64,000 nt of DNA, taken from contig CAZUDO010000056.1 of the NCBI GenBank assembly GCA_964618895.1, positions 62,001-126,000 on the forward strand, written 5' to 3'. The notes below the pieces were generated by a model, which worked only from the letters and a program-made list of their open reading frames with translations, was not told where the DNA came from and did no database searches. Every line of letters starts with the position of its first letter. Within the stretch, counting starts at the first letter, position 1. Positions 21,885 to 30,120 of this stretch are shown here, in pieces. This DNA is from CAZUDO01 sp964618895 (GTDB taxonomy: Bacteria; Desulfobacterota; Binatia; DP-6). A program made the translations under genes and the position numbers.

Positions 21885-22135
21885 GCACCACGCCGCGTCC
21901 CCGGGCGACCCTGTACCCCATGTCCCTGCCCTGGCTCGTGCGCGGTGACATCGACGGGTTCTTCGGCCTGGCACTCGACAACCTGAGTTCAGCTGCTCCT
22001 GATCGACTCACGCCCGGAGACACGGCGATCTCCCTCCGTCCCGCGTGGGAGTGGGCGCTCGGGTACGCGGCCATGAGTGCGTGGTTCGTCGCTGCTCGCT
22101 GGGTGACCGAGCCGGGCGACGAGCACGCCTCCTGA
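21881..22135 (+). pseudogene. Remnant of an NCS2/AzgA-like nucleobase permease
   Basis: The frame opens at ATG 21881, overlapping the pyrF stop. Residues 14-32 (MSLPWLVRGDIDGFFGLAL, then DNL) match the N-terminus of NCS2-type permeases, which normally continues with (V/I)QLLLI. That continuation is present but in the next frame from 21987 (VQLLLIDS), so there is a frameshift at about 21986. The original frame resumes with TPGDTAISL, similar to the family's 'LPGAAVSL', and then a short hydrophobic end (ALGYAAMSAWFVAARW). Hundreds of residues of membrane helices are missing. Interpreted as a permease gene reduced by frameshift and internal deletion. The 84-codon frame may still be translated. 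Confidence 0.55.
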
Positions 22136-22138
22136 CCG

Positions 22139-22936
22139 CTAGATCGTACGCGGCGTGAGCCGCACGCGGGCCTGCTGGCGGCGTGCCCGGCGCCAGGCCT
22201 GGACCGACAGGATCAGTGCGCCACCGACGGTTCCGCCGATGATCCAGGCGCCGTCATACGCGAAGATGGCATCGTGTACGCTGCGGAGCCCCCACGCGAG
22301 AGCAAGCCCCACGCTCACGGCGCCCATGGGGAGCTCGCGCCACACCAGGTGTTGCCGCCCGGCGAGGATGGCGCCAAACGGGATGGCCGAGGTGCCAGCC
22401 AGGTAGTCGGCGTAGGAGGCACCGCGCAACGCCAACAGCTTGCGATCCTGGTGCCACATTCCGACCGCGGGCACGGCAGCGAGCCCGAGCGCGAACACGG
22501 TGCCGACCAGCCGCGTGGCGAGCAGGGCGTGTGGCACGGCGATCAACACCAGCCCGATGAAGAAGGGATGACGTGTGATACGCTCCAGCCCGTAGGGTGC
22601 GCGGACCGTCTCGCCGAACAGCGCCATGGGGGAACGCGGATAAACGGCGAGCGACGCGGTGGCGAGCGTAACCCCGGCCACGATGACCGTCATGAGGGCG
22701 ATGCGCAGGACCGGCATCGTGCCCAGCGCCAGACCGGCGGTGCCATCCAGGCGATGGATCGCATAGGAGCGGATCAGCAGCGCGAACGCTCCCGCGGCGA
22801 CCAACGAGAAGACGCCGGTGAAGCCCCAGACGCCGAGTCGAGCGACCAGGGCGGCGCGGACGCGGCCGGTCGCCAGGCCGACGTGGGAGAGCGCAAACAG
22901 CATCCAGCAGAGCGCAACGGTCACGGCGGGTTCCAT
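22139..22936 (-). CDS. NnrU-family membrane protein
   Basis: 265 residues with about seven hydrophobic segments. It begins with a membrane helix containing ALSHVGLATGRVR and carries GLERITRHPFFIGLVL, the isoprenylcysteine methyltransferase-like signature seen in NnrU proteins. NnrU is linked in some bacteria to nitric oxide/nitrite metabolism, but its biochemical role is not known. Here no denitrification genes are adjacent. The gene lies 11 bases after a GbsR-type regulator on the same strand, so the two form a small operon that may be autoregulated. Confidence 0.83.
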   Translation of the reverse strand: MEPAVTVALCWMLFALSHVGLATGRVRAALVARLGVWGFTGVFSLVAAGAFALLIRSYAIHRLDGTAGLALGTMPVLRIALMTVIVAGVTLATASLAVYPRSPMALFGETVRAPYGLERITRHPFFIGLVLIAVPHALLATRLVGTVFALGLAAVPAVGMWHQDRKLLALRGASYADYLAGTSAIPFGAILAGRQHLVWRELPMGAVSVGLALAWGLRSVHDAIFAYDGAWIIGGTVGGALILSVQAWRRARRQQARVRLTPRTI

Positions 22937-22947
22937 GCGAGACCTCC

Positions 22948-23490
22948 TCAGCGGGCATTCTGCGCGCGGGGCGCGAGCAGGGGGATGACGTTCTTCATGC
23001 TCTCGGGGTCGACTGGCCGGCCCTGGGTGAAGGCGCCGATGCCGGCGTCGACGGCCGCGAAGAAGGCCCGCAGGCCCGCGAGGCGGCCCTTGATGAAGCT
23101 GGTCGGGGTGCGTCGCATGCCCTCGGCCAGGGCATGCTCGCTTTCGATGACTGCGGCCAGGACCTGGCGTACCGCCCAGCGGAAGCGGCGCTCCATGATC
23201 TCCTGCATGACGCGCCAGAAGTTGGTGGCTGCCTCGTAGTGGTCCTTGCGTGAGCCCGCGACCGGCACGCGCCGGACGAGGTGCCAGTCGATCAGGCCGC
23301 GGATGTTGACCGAGATGTTGCTCTTGCTCTGTTGCAGCAGCTCGGCGATCGTCTCGAGGGCGACGGCCTCTTCCTGGAGATAGAGGAGGGCGAAGATGCG
23401 CCCCTGCAGCTGCGACAGGACGCCCGAGTTGGCCGCGGCCGCCCCGATCCCGTCGACGAAGATCGCGGTCGCACGGTCCATGCTGTTCAT
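22948..23490 (-). CDS. GbsR/MarR-type transcriptional regulator
   Basis: 180 residues. A winged-helix domain covers ~25-95: GVLSQLQGRIFALLYLQEE, LETIAELLQQSKSNISVNIR (recognition helix) and LVRRVPVAGSRKDHYEA (wing). This is the GbsR pattern, in which a choline/betaine-type or unknown ligand controls DNA binding. The C-terminal half is helical and probably dimerises. The ATG at 23490 lies about 7 bases after a -10-like element, with no Shine-Dalgarno, so the mRNA may be leaderless. A perfect palindrome lies in the promoter spacer, suggesting autorepression. Confidence 0.88.
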   Translation of the reverse strand: MNSMDRATAIFVDGIGAAAANSGVLSQLQGRIFALLYLQEEAVALETIAELLQQSKSNISVNIRGLIDWHLVRRVPVAGSRKDHYEAATNFWRVMQEIMERRFRWAVRQVLAAVIESEHALAEGMRRTPTSFIKGRLAGLRAFFAAVDAGIGAFTQGRPVDPESMKNVIPLLAPRAQNAR

Positions 23491-23496
23491 ACGGTG

Positions 23497-23525
23497 TGTT
23501 TAGAATATTCTGAACGTTCAGTCAA
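23497..23525 (-). promoter_or_regulatory. Promoter with palindromic operator for the gbsR-nnrU operon
   Basis: Read on the minus strand: TTGACT (23525-23520), a 17-base spacer, TAAACA (23502-23497). The spacer contains the 8-base palindrome GAATATTC (23503-23510), and CTGAACGTTCAG (23510-23521) is a perfect 12-base palindrome that overlaps the -35. A protein bound here would block RNA polymerase. The transcription start would fall on the gbsR ATG. Confidence 0.6.
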
Positions 23526-23562
23526 TGGGCACGCTAAGGCGCCCAAGCCGCGCTTCTGCGTC

Positions 23563-25590
23563 CTACCGGCGACGCGTCCGTCGGGGGGGCGTGCGGGCAG
23601 GGCGTCCGGTGCGGCGGGTCGTGGGCCGCGACGCGCGGCGGTCGGTGATCGGTTTCTCGACCCCTGTGCGTTCGGTCGAGTAGCCCGCGAGGCAGCCGAC
23701 AGCCGCGGCAAACTCTGCCGACCGGATCGCCGCCAGGAGTCGCTGCCCGTTCTCAGTGGCGACGAACGTGCGCAGCAGGACGAGGTCGTAGTCCTCGACC
23801 TCGAGCGGGAGAAAGTCCATACCGAGGGCCGCTGCGGCCTGGCGGATGCCGAGCCCGGCATCGGCGATCCCGCTCGCGATCGCGACCGCCACCGCCATGT
23901 GCGTGTGCTCCTCGCGCTCGTAGCCCGCGATTCGGTTCGGGCGGAGACCGAGGCGCCGCAGGCGGTAGTCGAGCAGCACGCGGGTGCCGGCGCCTGGCTG
24001 GCGGTTGACGTAGCGCATCCCCGGCCGGGCGAGGTCCTCGAGGCCGCGGAGGCCCTTCGGATTGCCCGCTGCCACGATCAGCCCCTGCTCGCGACGGACG
24101 AGATTCACCACGACGACGTCGCGGGGGTCGAGATGGCGGCGGATGTCGGTCAGGTTGTAGGTGCCGGTGCGTGGATCGAGCAGGTGCGTGCCCGCCAGAT
24201 GCGCCTCGCGCCGGCGTAGCGCGAGCAAACCGCCCAGGCTGCCAACGTTGCTGGCCGAGAGCTTGAGCGCCGGCCAGCGCGCTTTGAGCGTGTCCTCGAG
24301 CAGGCCGACACACAGGTCGTGGCTGCCCGTGAACAGGATGGTGTCGCGTACCTGCTCGGCCGGACGGAGCAGCTCGACCGTTGCCTCCTCCCCGGCGCTC
24401 ACCCCTTCGGAGTTGGCAGGGATGCGCAGGAAACCGTCCGCACGCACCATGGTGGTGATCGCGCCCGCGCCACGGGGGAGCGGGTTCAGGACCATACGGC
24501 CGTCGACCTCGCCCAGGCTGACACGGACGAACTCCTCCAGGCCAAGGCGCGACGGCATGTGGCGGGGAACGAGGGCACGTACGGTCGGGGGCTCGTCGGG
24601 GCGGGTACCGAGGAGGCGGGCCACCAGCGGGCGCAGCACCTGCTGACATACGACGACGGCCGATACGGGATAGCCCGGAATGCCGACGATCGGCGTCGTG
24701 CCACAACGACCGATGATGGCCGGCTTCCCCGGCATCACCTCGATGCCGTGCACCAGCACCTCGCCCAGGGCGCCGACGGCGCCCGCCGTGAAGTCGTGCG
24801 CGCCGGCCGAGGAGCCGGCGATGACGGTCACGACGTCCGCCCCGGCAGCGGCGGCACGGATCGCGTCCTCGATTGCCTCCTGGCGGTCGGGTACGGAGGG
24901 ACGGCGGTCGACCGCCGCGCCCCACTCCGTGAGGAAGCCGGCCATCATGCGCGAGTTGTACTCGATGATCTGCCCGGGCGCCGGGTCGGTCCCTGGCTCG
25001 ACCAGCTCGGTGCCGGTCGGGATGACGGCGACCACCGGGCGGCGGCGCACCGGCACCGTGGTGACGCCGGCCGCGAGCAACGCCCCGACGTCGTAGGGCC
25101 GCAGGCGATGGCCACGCGACAGGAGCGGTTCGGTCGCCACCACGTCCTCGCCGACCAGCCGAACGTGTTGCCATGGCGCAGCGGCTTCGCGGATCTGGAC
25201 CGCATCGGTTTCGGCCGCGCCGGGGTACACACGCTCGATCATCACGACCGCATTGGCCCAGGTGGGCAGGGGATGGCCCGTGTCGACGGGGACGAACGCG
25301 CCGCTCGGGGCCAGTTCTCCGGCGGGGGCCGGGTGTAGTTCGAGCGGTCGCGTCTCGCTCGCGCCGAACGTGTCCTCGGCCCGCACGGCGATGCCGTCCA
25401 TGGCGGCGCCGTGGTAGTGCGGTGACGAGCGCTGGGCGAAGACCGCCGCGGCCGTCACGCGCCCGAGTGCGTGGTCGGTCGGCACTATCTCGGCGGGCAC
25501 GGGTTCGTGTACCAGACTACATGCGAGGTCGACGGCCTCGCTGAGGGCGGTCTTGCGCAGGTACCGCCGACGCTCCGGAAGAGCCGTCAG
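23563..25590 (-). CDS. MoeA-like molybdopterin molybdotransferase fused to a periplasmic-binding-like domain
   Basis: About 675 residues. Residues ~1-430 are MoeA: MDGIAVRAEDTFGA, VVMIERVYPG, RRRPVVAVIPTGTELVEPG, VITVIAGSSAGAHDFT-like segment and GIPGYPVSAVVV. Residues ~445-640 are a type 2 periplasmic-binding-like domain (FTGSHDLCVGLLEDTLK...GTRVLLDYRLRRLGL) with no signal peptide, the arrangement known as MoeA/'LysR substrate-binding' fusions, thought to bind molybdate or a related oxyanion. The C-terminus is a very basic tail. No ATG, GTG or TTG precedes the conserved N-terminus. The only suitable start is CTG at 25590, overlapping the upstream moeA stop as CTGA. Confidence 0.87.
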   Translation of the reverse strand: MTALPERRRYLRKTALSEAVDLACSLVHEPVPAEIVPTDHALGRVTAAAVFAQRSSPHYHGAAMDGIAVRAEDTFGASETRPLELHPAPAGELAPSGAFVPVDTGHPLPTWANAVVMIERVYPGAAETDAVQIREAAAPWQHVRLVGEDVVATEPLLSRGHRLRPYDVGALLAAGVTTVPVRRRPVVAVIPTGTELVEPGTDPAPGQIIEYNSRMMAGFLTEWGAAVDRRPSVPDRQEAIEDAIRAAAAGADVVTVIAGSSAGAHDFTAGAVGALGEVLVHGIEVMPGKPAIIGRCGTTPIVGIPGYPVSAVVVCQQVLRPLVARLLGTRPDEPPTVRALVPRHMPSRLGLEEFVRVSLGEVDGRMVLNPLPRGAGAITTMVRADGFLRIPANSEGVSAGEEATVELLRPAEQVRDTILFTGSHDLCVGLLEDTLKARWPALKLSASNVGSLGGLLALRRREAHLAGTHLLDPRTGTYNLTDIRRHLDPRDVVVVNLVRREQGLIVAAGNPKGLRGLEDLARPGMRYVNRQPGAGTRVLLDYRLRRLGLRPNRIAGYEREEHTHMAVAVAIASGIADAGLGIRQAAAALGMDFLPLEVEDYDLVLLRTFVATENGQRLLAAIRSAEFAAAVGCLAGYSTERTGVEKPITDRRASRPTTRRTGRPARTPPRRTRRR

Positions 25591-26849
25591 AAGAGCACCA
25601 CCTCGACCGTGGCTCCCGCCTCGAGTCCCTCGTCGGTGTACGGGACGCGGATCATGCCGTCGGCCTTCACGAGACTCATGATCTGTGCGGACTTGCCGCG
25701 CAGGGGACGCGCGCGCAGCATGCTCCCGGCGTCCTCGAGAGTGACCCGGATCCAGTCCTCGCGGCCGATCGCAGATGCCACGTTCTCCGCCAACGTGGCG
25801 CGCGCCGTCCGCGCGTCGAGAAAGGCAGTGGCGGCGGTCTCGCCGCCGAGCAGCCGGATGAGCGGTGCGCCGAAGCGGGCGAAGATGATCAGCGCCGATA
25901 CCGGGTGACCGGGGAGCCCGAGGATGGGCTTCCCCTTGGCCCGCGCGAGGATGGTGGGCTTTCCGGGGGCGATCTGGATGCCGTGGAAGAGCGTGGCCGA
26001 GTCGGGGAACGAGGCGATCACATCGAGCGTCATGTCCTTTGTGCCGACGGAACTGCCGCCCGACAGCATGACGCAATCGCCCCCCGCGAGCGCCCGGCCG
26101 AGAGCCGCCCGGAGCCGATCGGGGCGGTCCGGGACGAGCCCGAGATCCCGCGCCACCCCGCCCGCCTCCGCGATCATGGCGATCAGGCTATACTGGTTCA
26201 CGTTGCGGACCTGCCCGGGGCGGGGGCGCTTCTCCGGCGCGACGATCTCGTCGCCGGTGGCGAGCAGCGCGATGCGCGGGCGCCGGTACACCCGGACGCG
26301 CGTCACCCCGACCCCGGTGAGCGCGCCGAGGTCGTGCGCCCGCAGACGACGCCCGCGGGCGAAGATCGGCACGCCGCGCTGCACGTCGTCGCCCACCCGG
26401 ATGACGTGCTGCCACGGGGAGACGGCCCGGTGGATCTCCACCCGGCCGTCGCCCACCTCCTCGGTGTGCTCGATCATGACGACGGCGTCTGCCCGCGGCG
26501 GTAACATGCCGCCGGTGGAGATACGGACCGCCTCGCCCTTGCCGAGCGGTCGGCGGGCGGTGGCGCCCATGGCGACGGTCCCGGCGATGCGGAGGTAGGC
26601 CGGGACGCTCGGCGAGGCGCCAAACGTGTTGGCGGCACGCACCGCGTACCCGTCCATGTTGGCGCGATCGAAATGTGGCAGATCGCACGGCGATGCTACG
26701 TCCTCGGCGAGCACCCGGCCGGCGGCGGCGGCGACGCGGAGACCTTCGCTGCCGACGGGCGGGAACTGCCCGAGGGCCGCGCGGGCGTCCTCCGGCGTGA
26801 CGGCCTGGAAGAAGAACTTCAGGCCGTGAGCCGGACGTGTTTGAGACAT
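25587..26849 (-). CDS. moeA: Molybdopterin molybdenumtransferase MoeA
   Basis: 420 residues from ATG 26849. Conserved parts: FDRANMDGYAVRAANTFGAS, DAVVMIEHTEEVG, RRLRAHDLGALTGVGVTRV, RPRIALLATGDEIV, CVMLSGGSSVGTKDMT and LGLPGHPVSALI. MoeA inserts molybdate into adenylylated molybdopterin to complete the molybdenum cofactor. The stop overlaps the CTG start of the MoeA-fusion gene, and the start overlaps the nitrilase end by 31 bases, so the three genes form one minus-strand operon. MoeA together with a MoeA-binding-domain fusion is a known pairing. Confidence 0.95.
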   Translation of the reverse strand: MSQTRPAHGLKFFFQAVTPEDARAALGQFPPVGSEGLRVAAAAGRVLAEDVASPCDLPHFDRANMDGYAVRAANTFGASPSVPAYLRIAGTVAMGATARRPLGKGEAVRISTGGMLPPRADAVVMIEHTEEVGDGRVEIHRAVSPWQHVIRVGDDVQRGVPIFARGRRLRAHDLGALTGVGVTRVRVYRRPRIALLATGDEIVAPEKRPRPGQVRNVNQYSLIAMIAEAGGVARDLGLVPDRPDRLRAALGRALAGGDCVMLSGGSSVGTKDMTLDVIASFPDSATLFHGIQIAPGKPTILARAKGKPILGLPGHPVSALIIFARFGAPLIRLLGGETAATAFLDARTARATLAENVASAIGREDWIRVTLEDAGSMLRARPLRGKSAQIMSLVKADGMIRVPYTDEGLEAGATVEVVLF

Positions 26850-27646
26850 GGCAGCTCCCGGCGGACCCGGGCCAGGTAGGAGGAATCGATCTCGGCCGTG
26901 ACCACCCCGTCGCCGTCGCTGGCGCGCGCGAGCACCCGACCCCACGGGTCGACGATCAGGGAGTCGCCATAGTCCTGGAACCCATGCGGATTGCGCCCCG
27001 TTTGGTCGGCGGCGATCAGGTAGCACTGGTTTTCGACGGCGCGCGCGCGACAGAGCACTTCCCAATGTGCTGCGCCGGTGGGGAACGTGAACGCCGACGG
27101 GACCAGGAGGATCTCGGCGCCGGCGCGGGCGAGGGCGCGGTACAGCTCCGGGAAGCGGAGGTCATAGCAGACCGAAAGGCCGAGCGTGCCGAGCGGTGTG
27201 GGGGTGGTGACGACTTCCGTCCCGGGGGCACGGGTCGCCGATTCCTGGACCGTGACCTGGCCGGGCAAGTCGACGTCGAAGAGGTGGATCTTGCGGTAGC
27301 GAGCGATGAGGGTGCCGGTCGGGTCGAACAGGCAGCTAGTGTTGTACGCGCGCCGCTCGCCGGGCACACGTTCGAGCAGAGAGCCGCCACAGAGGTGAAT
27401 ACCCGACTCGCGAGCCAACGCGCCGAGCGTCGCCGACGTCGGGCCTGGGACCGGCTCGGCGGCGGCCTCCTCGGCGTCGCGTGGGCCACGCCACGCGAAC
27501 ACCTCGGGCAGGACGACGAGGCGCGCACCACGGGCGGCGGCCTCGCGGACCAATGCCGATGCCCGGGCGAGGTTGTCGGCGCGGTCCGGACCCGACGACA
27601 TCTGGACCGCGGCGGCGACGAATCGACTCACGACTGGCGTGCGCAT
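26819..27646 (-). CDS. Nitrilase-superfamily carbon-nitrogen hydrolase (Nit1/2-like)
   Basis: 275 residues from ATG 27646. Frames open further upstream add a low-complexity stretch. The catalytic triad is visible: Glu in VVLPEVF, Lys in YRKIHLFDVD and Cys in LSVCYDLRFPELYR. The sequence YRKIHLFDVDxPG and AENQCYLIAADQTGRN-type segment match the Nit1/Nit2 branch, whose members are omega-amidases or deaminated glutathione amidases (metabolite repair). It is the first gene of the minus-strand run with moeA. Functional linkage to molybdenum cofactor synthesis is not evident. Confidence 0.9.
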   Translation of the reverse strand: MRTPVVSRFVAAAVQMSSGPDRADNLARASALVREAAARGARLVVLPEVFAWRGPRDAEEAAAEPVPGPTSATLGALARESGIHLCGGSLLERVPGERRAYNTSCLFDPTGTLIARYRKIHLFDVDLPGQVTVQESATRAPGTEVVTTPTPLGTLGLSVCYDLRFPELYRALARAGAEILLVPSAFTFPTGAAHWEVLCRARAVENQCYLIAADQTGRNPHGFQDYGDSLIVDPWGRVLARASDGDGVVTAEIDSSYLARVRRELPCLKHVRLTA

Positions 27647-27758
27647 AGCGCGGGGCTCCGGGGGGGTCAACGTCCCGGGGGTCTTGTTCGGTTGAACCTG
27701 CGCGCGGAGCTGTGATACCTCACTCTGCGGCGGGCAGGCGCACCGAACGGGGATATTG

Positions 27759-28313
27759 ATGGGACGGCTGGTCAAGCGGTACGGCAATCGCAAATTGTAC
27801 GACACGAGCGAAAGCCGCTACGTCACGCTCGACGAGATCGGCCGCTGGGTCAAGGCGGGGGAGGACGTCAAGATCCTCGAGAACGAGACCCATGAAGATC
27901 TCACGGCTGTCACCTTCGCGCAGATCATCCTGGAAGAGGAGCGTCGCCGCAGCGGGCTGCTGTCGCTCCGCATGCTGCGCGAGATCATCCAGCACGGCGA
28001 GGCGGCACTGCAGGGTATCGCGGCCACCGTCGACCGCGGGGTCGAGGCCATCCGGTCGGCGCCGGAGCGGGCGGGACGTCGGGTGCAGGAGCTGGTGCAG
28101 GTCGCGGACAAGCTCGGCCAACTGCAGAAGGTCGTCGACGAGACTGTTCGCCGCTCGGTCGAGCGCGTGACGGCGTTGCCGGCGTTCCAGAAAGAGTTGC
28201 GCCGCATCGAACGGAGCGTCCAGGCCCTGGAGGCGCGCATCGCCCGGTTGCGTGGCCAGGACAGCGGGGCGCAGCCCGGCAACAACAGCAGCGACGTCCC
28301 GCCGCAGGTCTGA
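27759..28313 (+). CDS. phaR: PhaR-type polyhydroxyalkanoate synthesis regulator
   Basis: 184 residues from ATG 27759, with GGGGA 5 bases upstream. The N-terminal ~65 residues are the PHB accumulation regulator DNA-binding domain: LVKRYGNRKLYDTSESRYVTLDEI, then GEDVKILENETHEDLT and ILEEE. The rest is a long amphipathic helix (~90-170), likely an oligomerising phasin-like coiled coil. PhaR binds PHA and represses phasin genes when no polymer is present. No PHA synthase or phasin gene is in the window, so whether PHA is stored is unproven. Confidence 0.9.
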   Translation: MGRLVKRYGNRKLYDTSESRYVTLDEIGRWVKAGEDVKILENETHEDLTAVTFAQIILEEERRRSGLLSLRMLREIIQHGEAALQGIAATVDRGVEAIRSAPERAGRRVQELVQVADKLGQLQKVVDETVRRSVERVTALPAFQKELRRIERSVQALEARIARLRGQDSGAQPGNNSSDVPPQV

Positions 28314-28330
28314 CGCGACCGGGGCGCGGC

Positions 28331-29167
28331 TCAACGCGCCAGGAAGACGGGGCAGGGGCTGTTGCGCAACAGGTATTCGGTCGTGCTACCGAGTACCATC
28401 TCGATGATGCGCGAGTGTCCGTATGCGCCGACGAACAGCAGGTCGTATCCGCGCTCCCGGATGACGTCGACGATGCGCTGGTGTGGATGGCCGCGCACGG
28501 TTTCGTAGCGCACCTCGAGATCGTACGACTGCAGGTAGCGCCGGGCTTCCTCCAGCGTCTTGTCGTCGGGGGTATCGTCGCGGGCAACGTGCAGCACGGT
28601 GAGGGGTAGGGCGAGCGCGCTCGCGACGTCCGCTGCGGCGTGCATGGCGGCGCTCGCCCGCTGCGAGCCGTCGTACGCGAGCAACGGGTGTTGGATGGCC
28701 CGGAACTGTATCGGGCAAACGAAGACGGGGCGGGGTGACTTCCGGGTGACGGATTCGGCGGTCGAGCCGAGCAGGCCGGTCGAGAACTGCTCGTTGACGC
28801 CGCGGTGGCCGATGACGATCAGGTCGGCGGTTCGGGCCTGATCGCAGATCTCATTGGCGACGATGCCCATGCCGACGGTCGTGTCGCAGGCGACGCCGTG
28901 CGCATGGCAGCGGGCAGAGAACGCCTCCAGCAGGACGCGGCCGCGCTCCTGCAATGCCTCGCGCATCTTGGCCGAGAAGTCGAGGTAGGGCTCGAAGCCG
29001 AGCGAGCCCGAGATGTCGTGCAGAAACGACCCCTCGATCGAGACGATGTCGATCACATGGAGGCCGATCAGCCCGGCGCGCAGGCGTTCGGCCAGCCAGA
29101 GGGCGTACTGCAGGGCTGCCTCGGCGTGCTCGGAACCGTCGAGCGCCAACAGGATGCGCTTGATCAT
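28331..29167 (-). CDS. Universal stress protein with two UspA domains
   Basis: 278 residues in two tandem UspA domains. The first (1-~150) starts KRILLALDGSEHAEAALQYA and ends with the ATP-binding loop IGHRGVNEQFSTGLLGSTAESV (G-x2-G-x9-GS pattern). The second (~155-278) starts HPLLAYDGSQRASAAMHAA and ends VGAYGHSRIIEMVLGSTTEYLLRNS. Both glycine-rich loops look intact, so both halves could bind ATP. Tandem Usp proteins respond to starvation and oxidative stress. It converges with phaR across 17 bases. Confidence 0.94.
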   Translation of the reverse strand: MIKRILLALDGSEHAEAALQYALWLAERLRAGLIGLHVIDIVSIEGSFLHDISGSLGFEPYLDFSAKMREALQERGRVLLEAFSARCHAHGVACDTTVGMGIVANEICDQARTADLIVIGHRGVNEQFSTGLLGSTAESVTRKSPRPVFVCPIQFRAIQHPLLAYDGSQRASAAMHAAADVASALALPLTVLHVARDDTPDDKTLEEARRYLQSYDLEVRYETVRGHPHQRIVDVIRERGYDLLFVGAYGHSRIIEMVLGSTTEYLLRNSPCPVFLAR

Positions 29168-29274
29168 GGGCGCGGCTCTCTCTGTTGGGCTCTAACACCA
29201 GCCTTCGCACGGACGCAAGGCCCGACACGGGCGCTTTGCAAACGGGTGACGGTCCGGGAATAAAGGAGGTTCCG

Positions 29275-29562
29275 ATGGCGAGCCGACGCGACGAGACGTT
29301 GTGCGAGGAGCTGAAGGAGGTCGCCCGCCGACTGGGCGTGCAGGTGCGTGAGGAAACCCTGCTACGCGAGGTGGGCTATCGCGTGCGAAGCGGCGCCTGT
29401 CGGGTCCGGGGTGAGGACACCATCTTCGTCGACCGGACGCTGCCCCCGGCAGACCGGGTGCAGGTGCTGCTCGACGGCCTCGCCGGGCGCGACATCGATG
29501 CCGTGTATCTGTCCCCGACCCTGCGCCGTCTCTTCGAACGCCGGGCAGGCACGCTCCACTGA
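29275..29562 (+). CDS. Conserved-looking hypothetical protein next to fur (95 aa)
   Basis: 95 residues. The start is marked by a perfect Shine-Dalgarno (AAGGAGGT, 29263-29270) four bases before ATG 29275. The protein is mixed alpha/beta with pattern EELKEVARRLGVQVREE, GYRVRSGACRVRGEDTIFVDR and VQVLLDGLAGRDID. There are no membrane segments and no signal peptide. It ends 8 bases before the fur start, so the two are likely one transcript. No function is known to me. A cytosolic partner or small adaptor is possible. Confidence 0.75.
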   Translation: MASRRDETLCEELKEVARRLGVQVREETLLREVGYRVRSGACRVRGEDTIFVDRTLPPADRVQVLLDGLAGRDIDAVYLSPTLRRLFERRAGTLH

Positions 29563-29570
29563 GCGCCCTC

Positions 29571-30053
29571 ATGTCGGCGCGTGATCGGCAGCGGCGCTTC
29601 GAGCAGGCCCTGCGCGAGCGCGGCCTCAAGTCGACCTCCCAACGCGATGACATCGCGCGCGTGTTCTTCGCGGCGGCGGGACACCTCTCGATCGAGGAAC
29701 TCTATACGGCCGTCAAGCGGGTGAACCCGCGCGTCGGCTATGCGACGGTGTACCGGACGCTCAAGCTCCTCAAAGAAACCGGGCTGGCGGTGGAGCGGCG
29801 TTTCGAGGACGGGCAGGCCCGCTACGAGCCGGCGGAAGACGAGGCGCAGCACCACGATCACATCATCTGCGAGCGGTGCGGCAAGATCGTGGAGTTTGCG
29901 AGCCAGGAGCTGGAGCGACTGCAGGAGCGCATCGCCCGTTTTCTGGGCTTCGTCGTCGGCCGGCACCGGATGGAACTCTACGGCGTTTGCGCTGATTGCC
30001 GGGAGGGTAAGGGCCACCCCTCCCGCCGCGAGCACCGCGTCCACCGCCTGTAG
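29571..30053 (+). CDS. fur: Fur-family metalloregulator
   Basis: 160 residues. The winged helix is at ~15-85 (LKSTSQRDDIARVFFAAAGHLSIEELYTAVKRVNPRVGYATVYRTLKLLKE). The metal-binding and dimer region contains HHDHIICERCGKIVEF, with the CxxC of the structural zinc site, and a second Cys pair near the end (CADCREG). Fur is the most likely type because a ferrous/ferric uptake unit with a Fur-like box lies immediately downstream, but Zur or PerR cannot be excluded by sequence alone. It would repress the iron genes when Fe(II) is plentiful. Confidence 0.92.
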   Translation: MSARDRQRRFEQALRERGLKSTSQRDDIARVFFAAAGHLSIEELYTAVKRVNPRVGYATVYRTLKLLKETGLAVERRFEDGQARYEPAEDEAQHHDHIICERCGKIVEFASQELERLQERIARFLGFVVGRHRMELYGVCADCREGKGHPSRREHRVHRL

Positions 30054-30069
30054 AGGGCGCGTACGCCTC

Positions 30070-30120
30070 TTGACAGGAAAGCGGCCGGTTGCCTATATGA
30101 AATTGAAATGCGTTTTCAAT
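30070..30120 (+). promoter_or_regulatory. Promoter plus Fur-like box of the iron-uptake unit
   Basis: TTGACA (30070-30075), an 18-base spacer and TATATG (30094-30099) place the transcription start near 30106, on top of the ATG at 30108. A perfect inverted repeat, ATTGAAA-TGCGT-TTTCAAT (30102-30120), is 19 bases long, the size of a Fur box, and covers the predicted start. Bound Fur would block transcription directly. No Shine-Dalgarno is seen, so the mRNA is probably leaderless. Confidence 0.6.
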
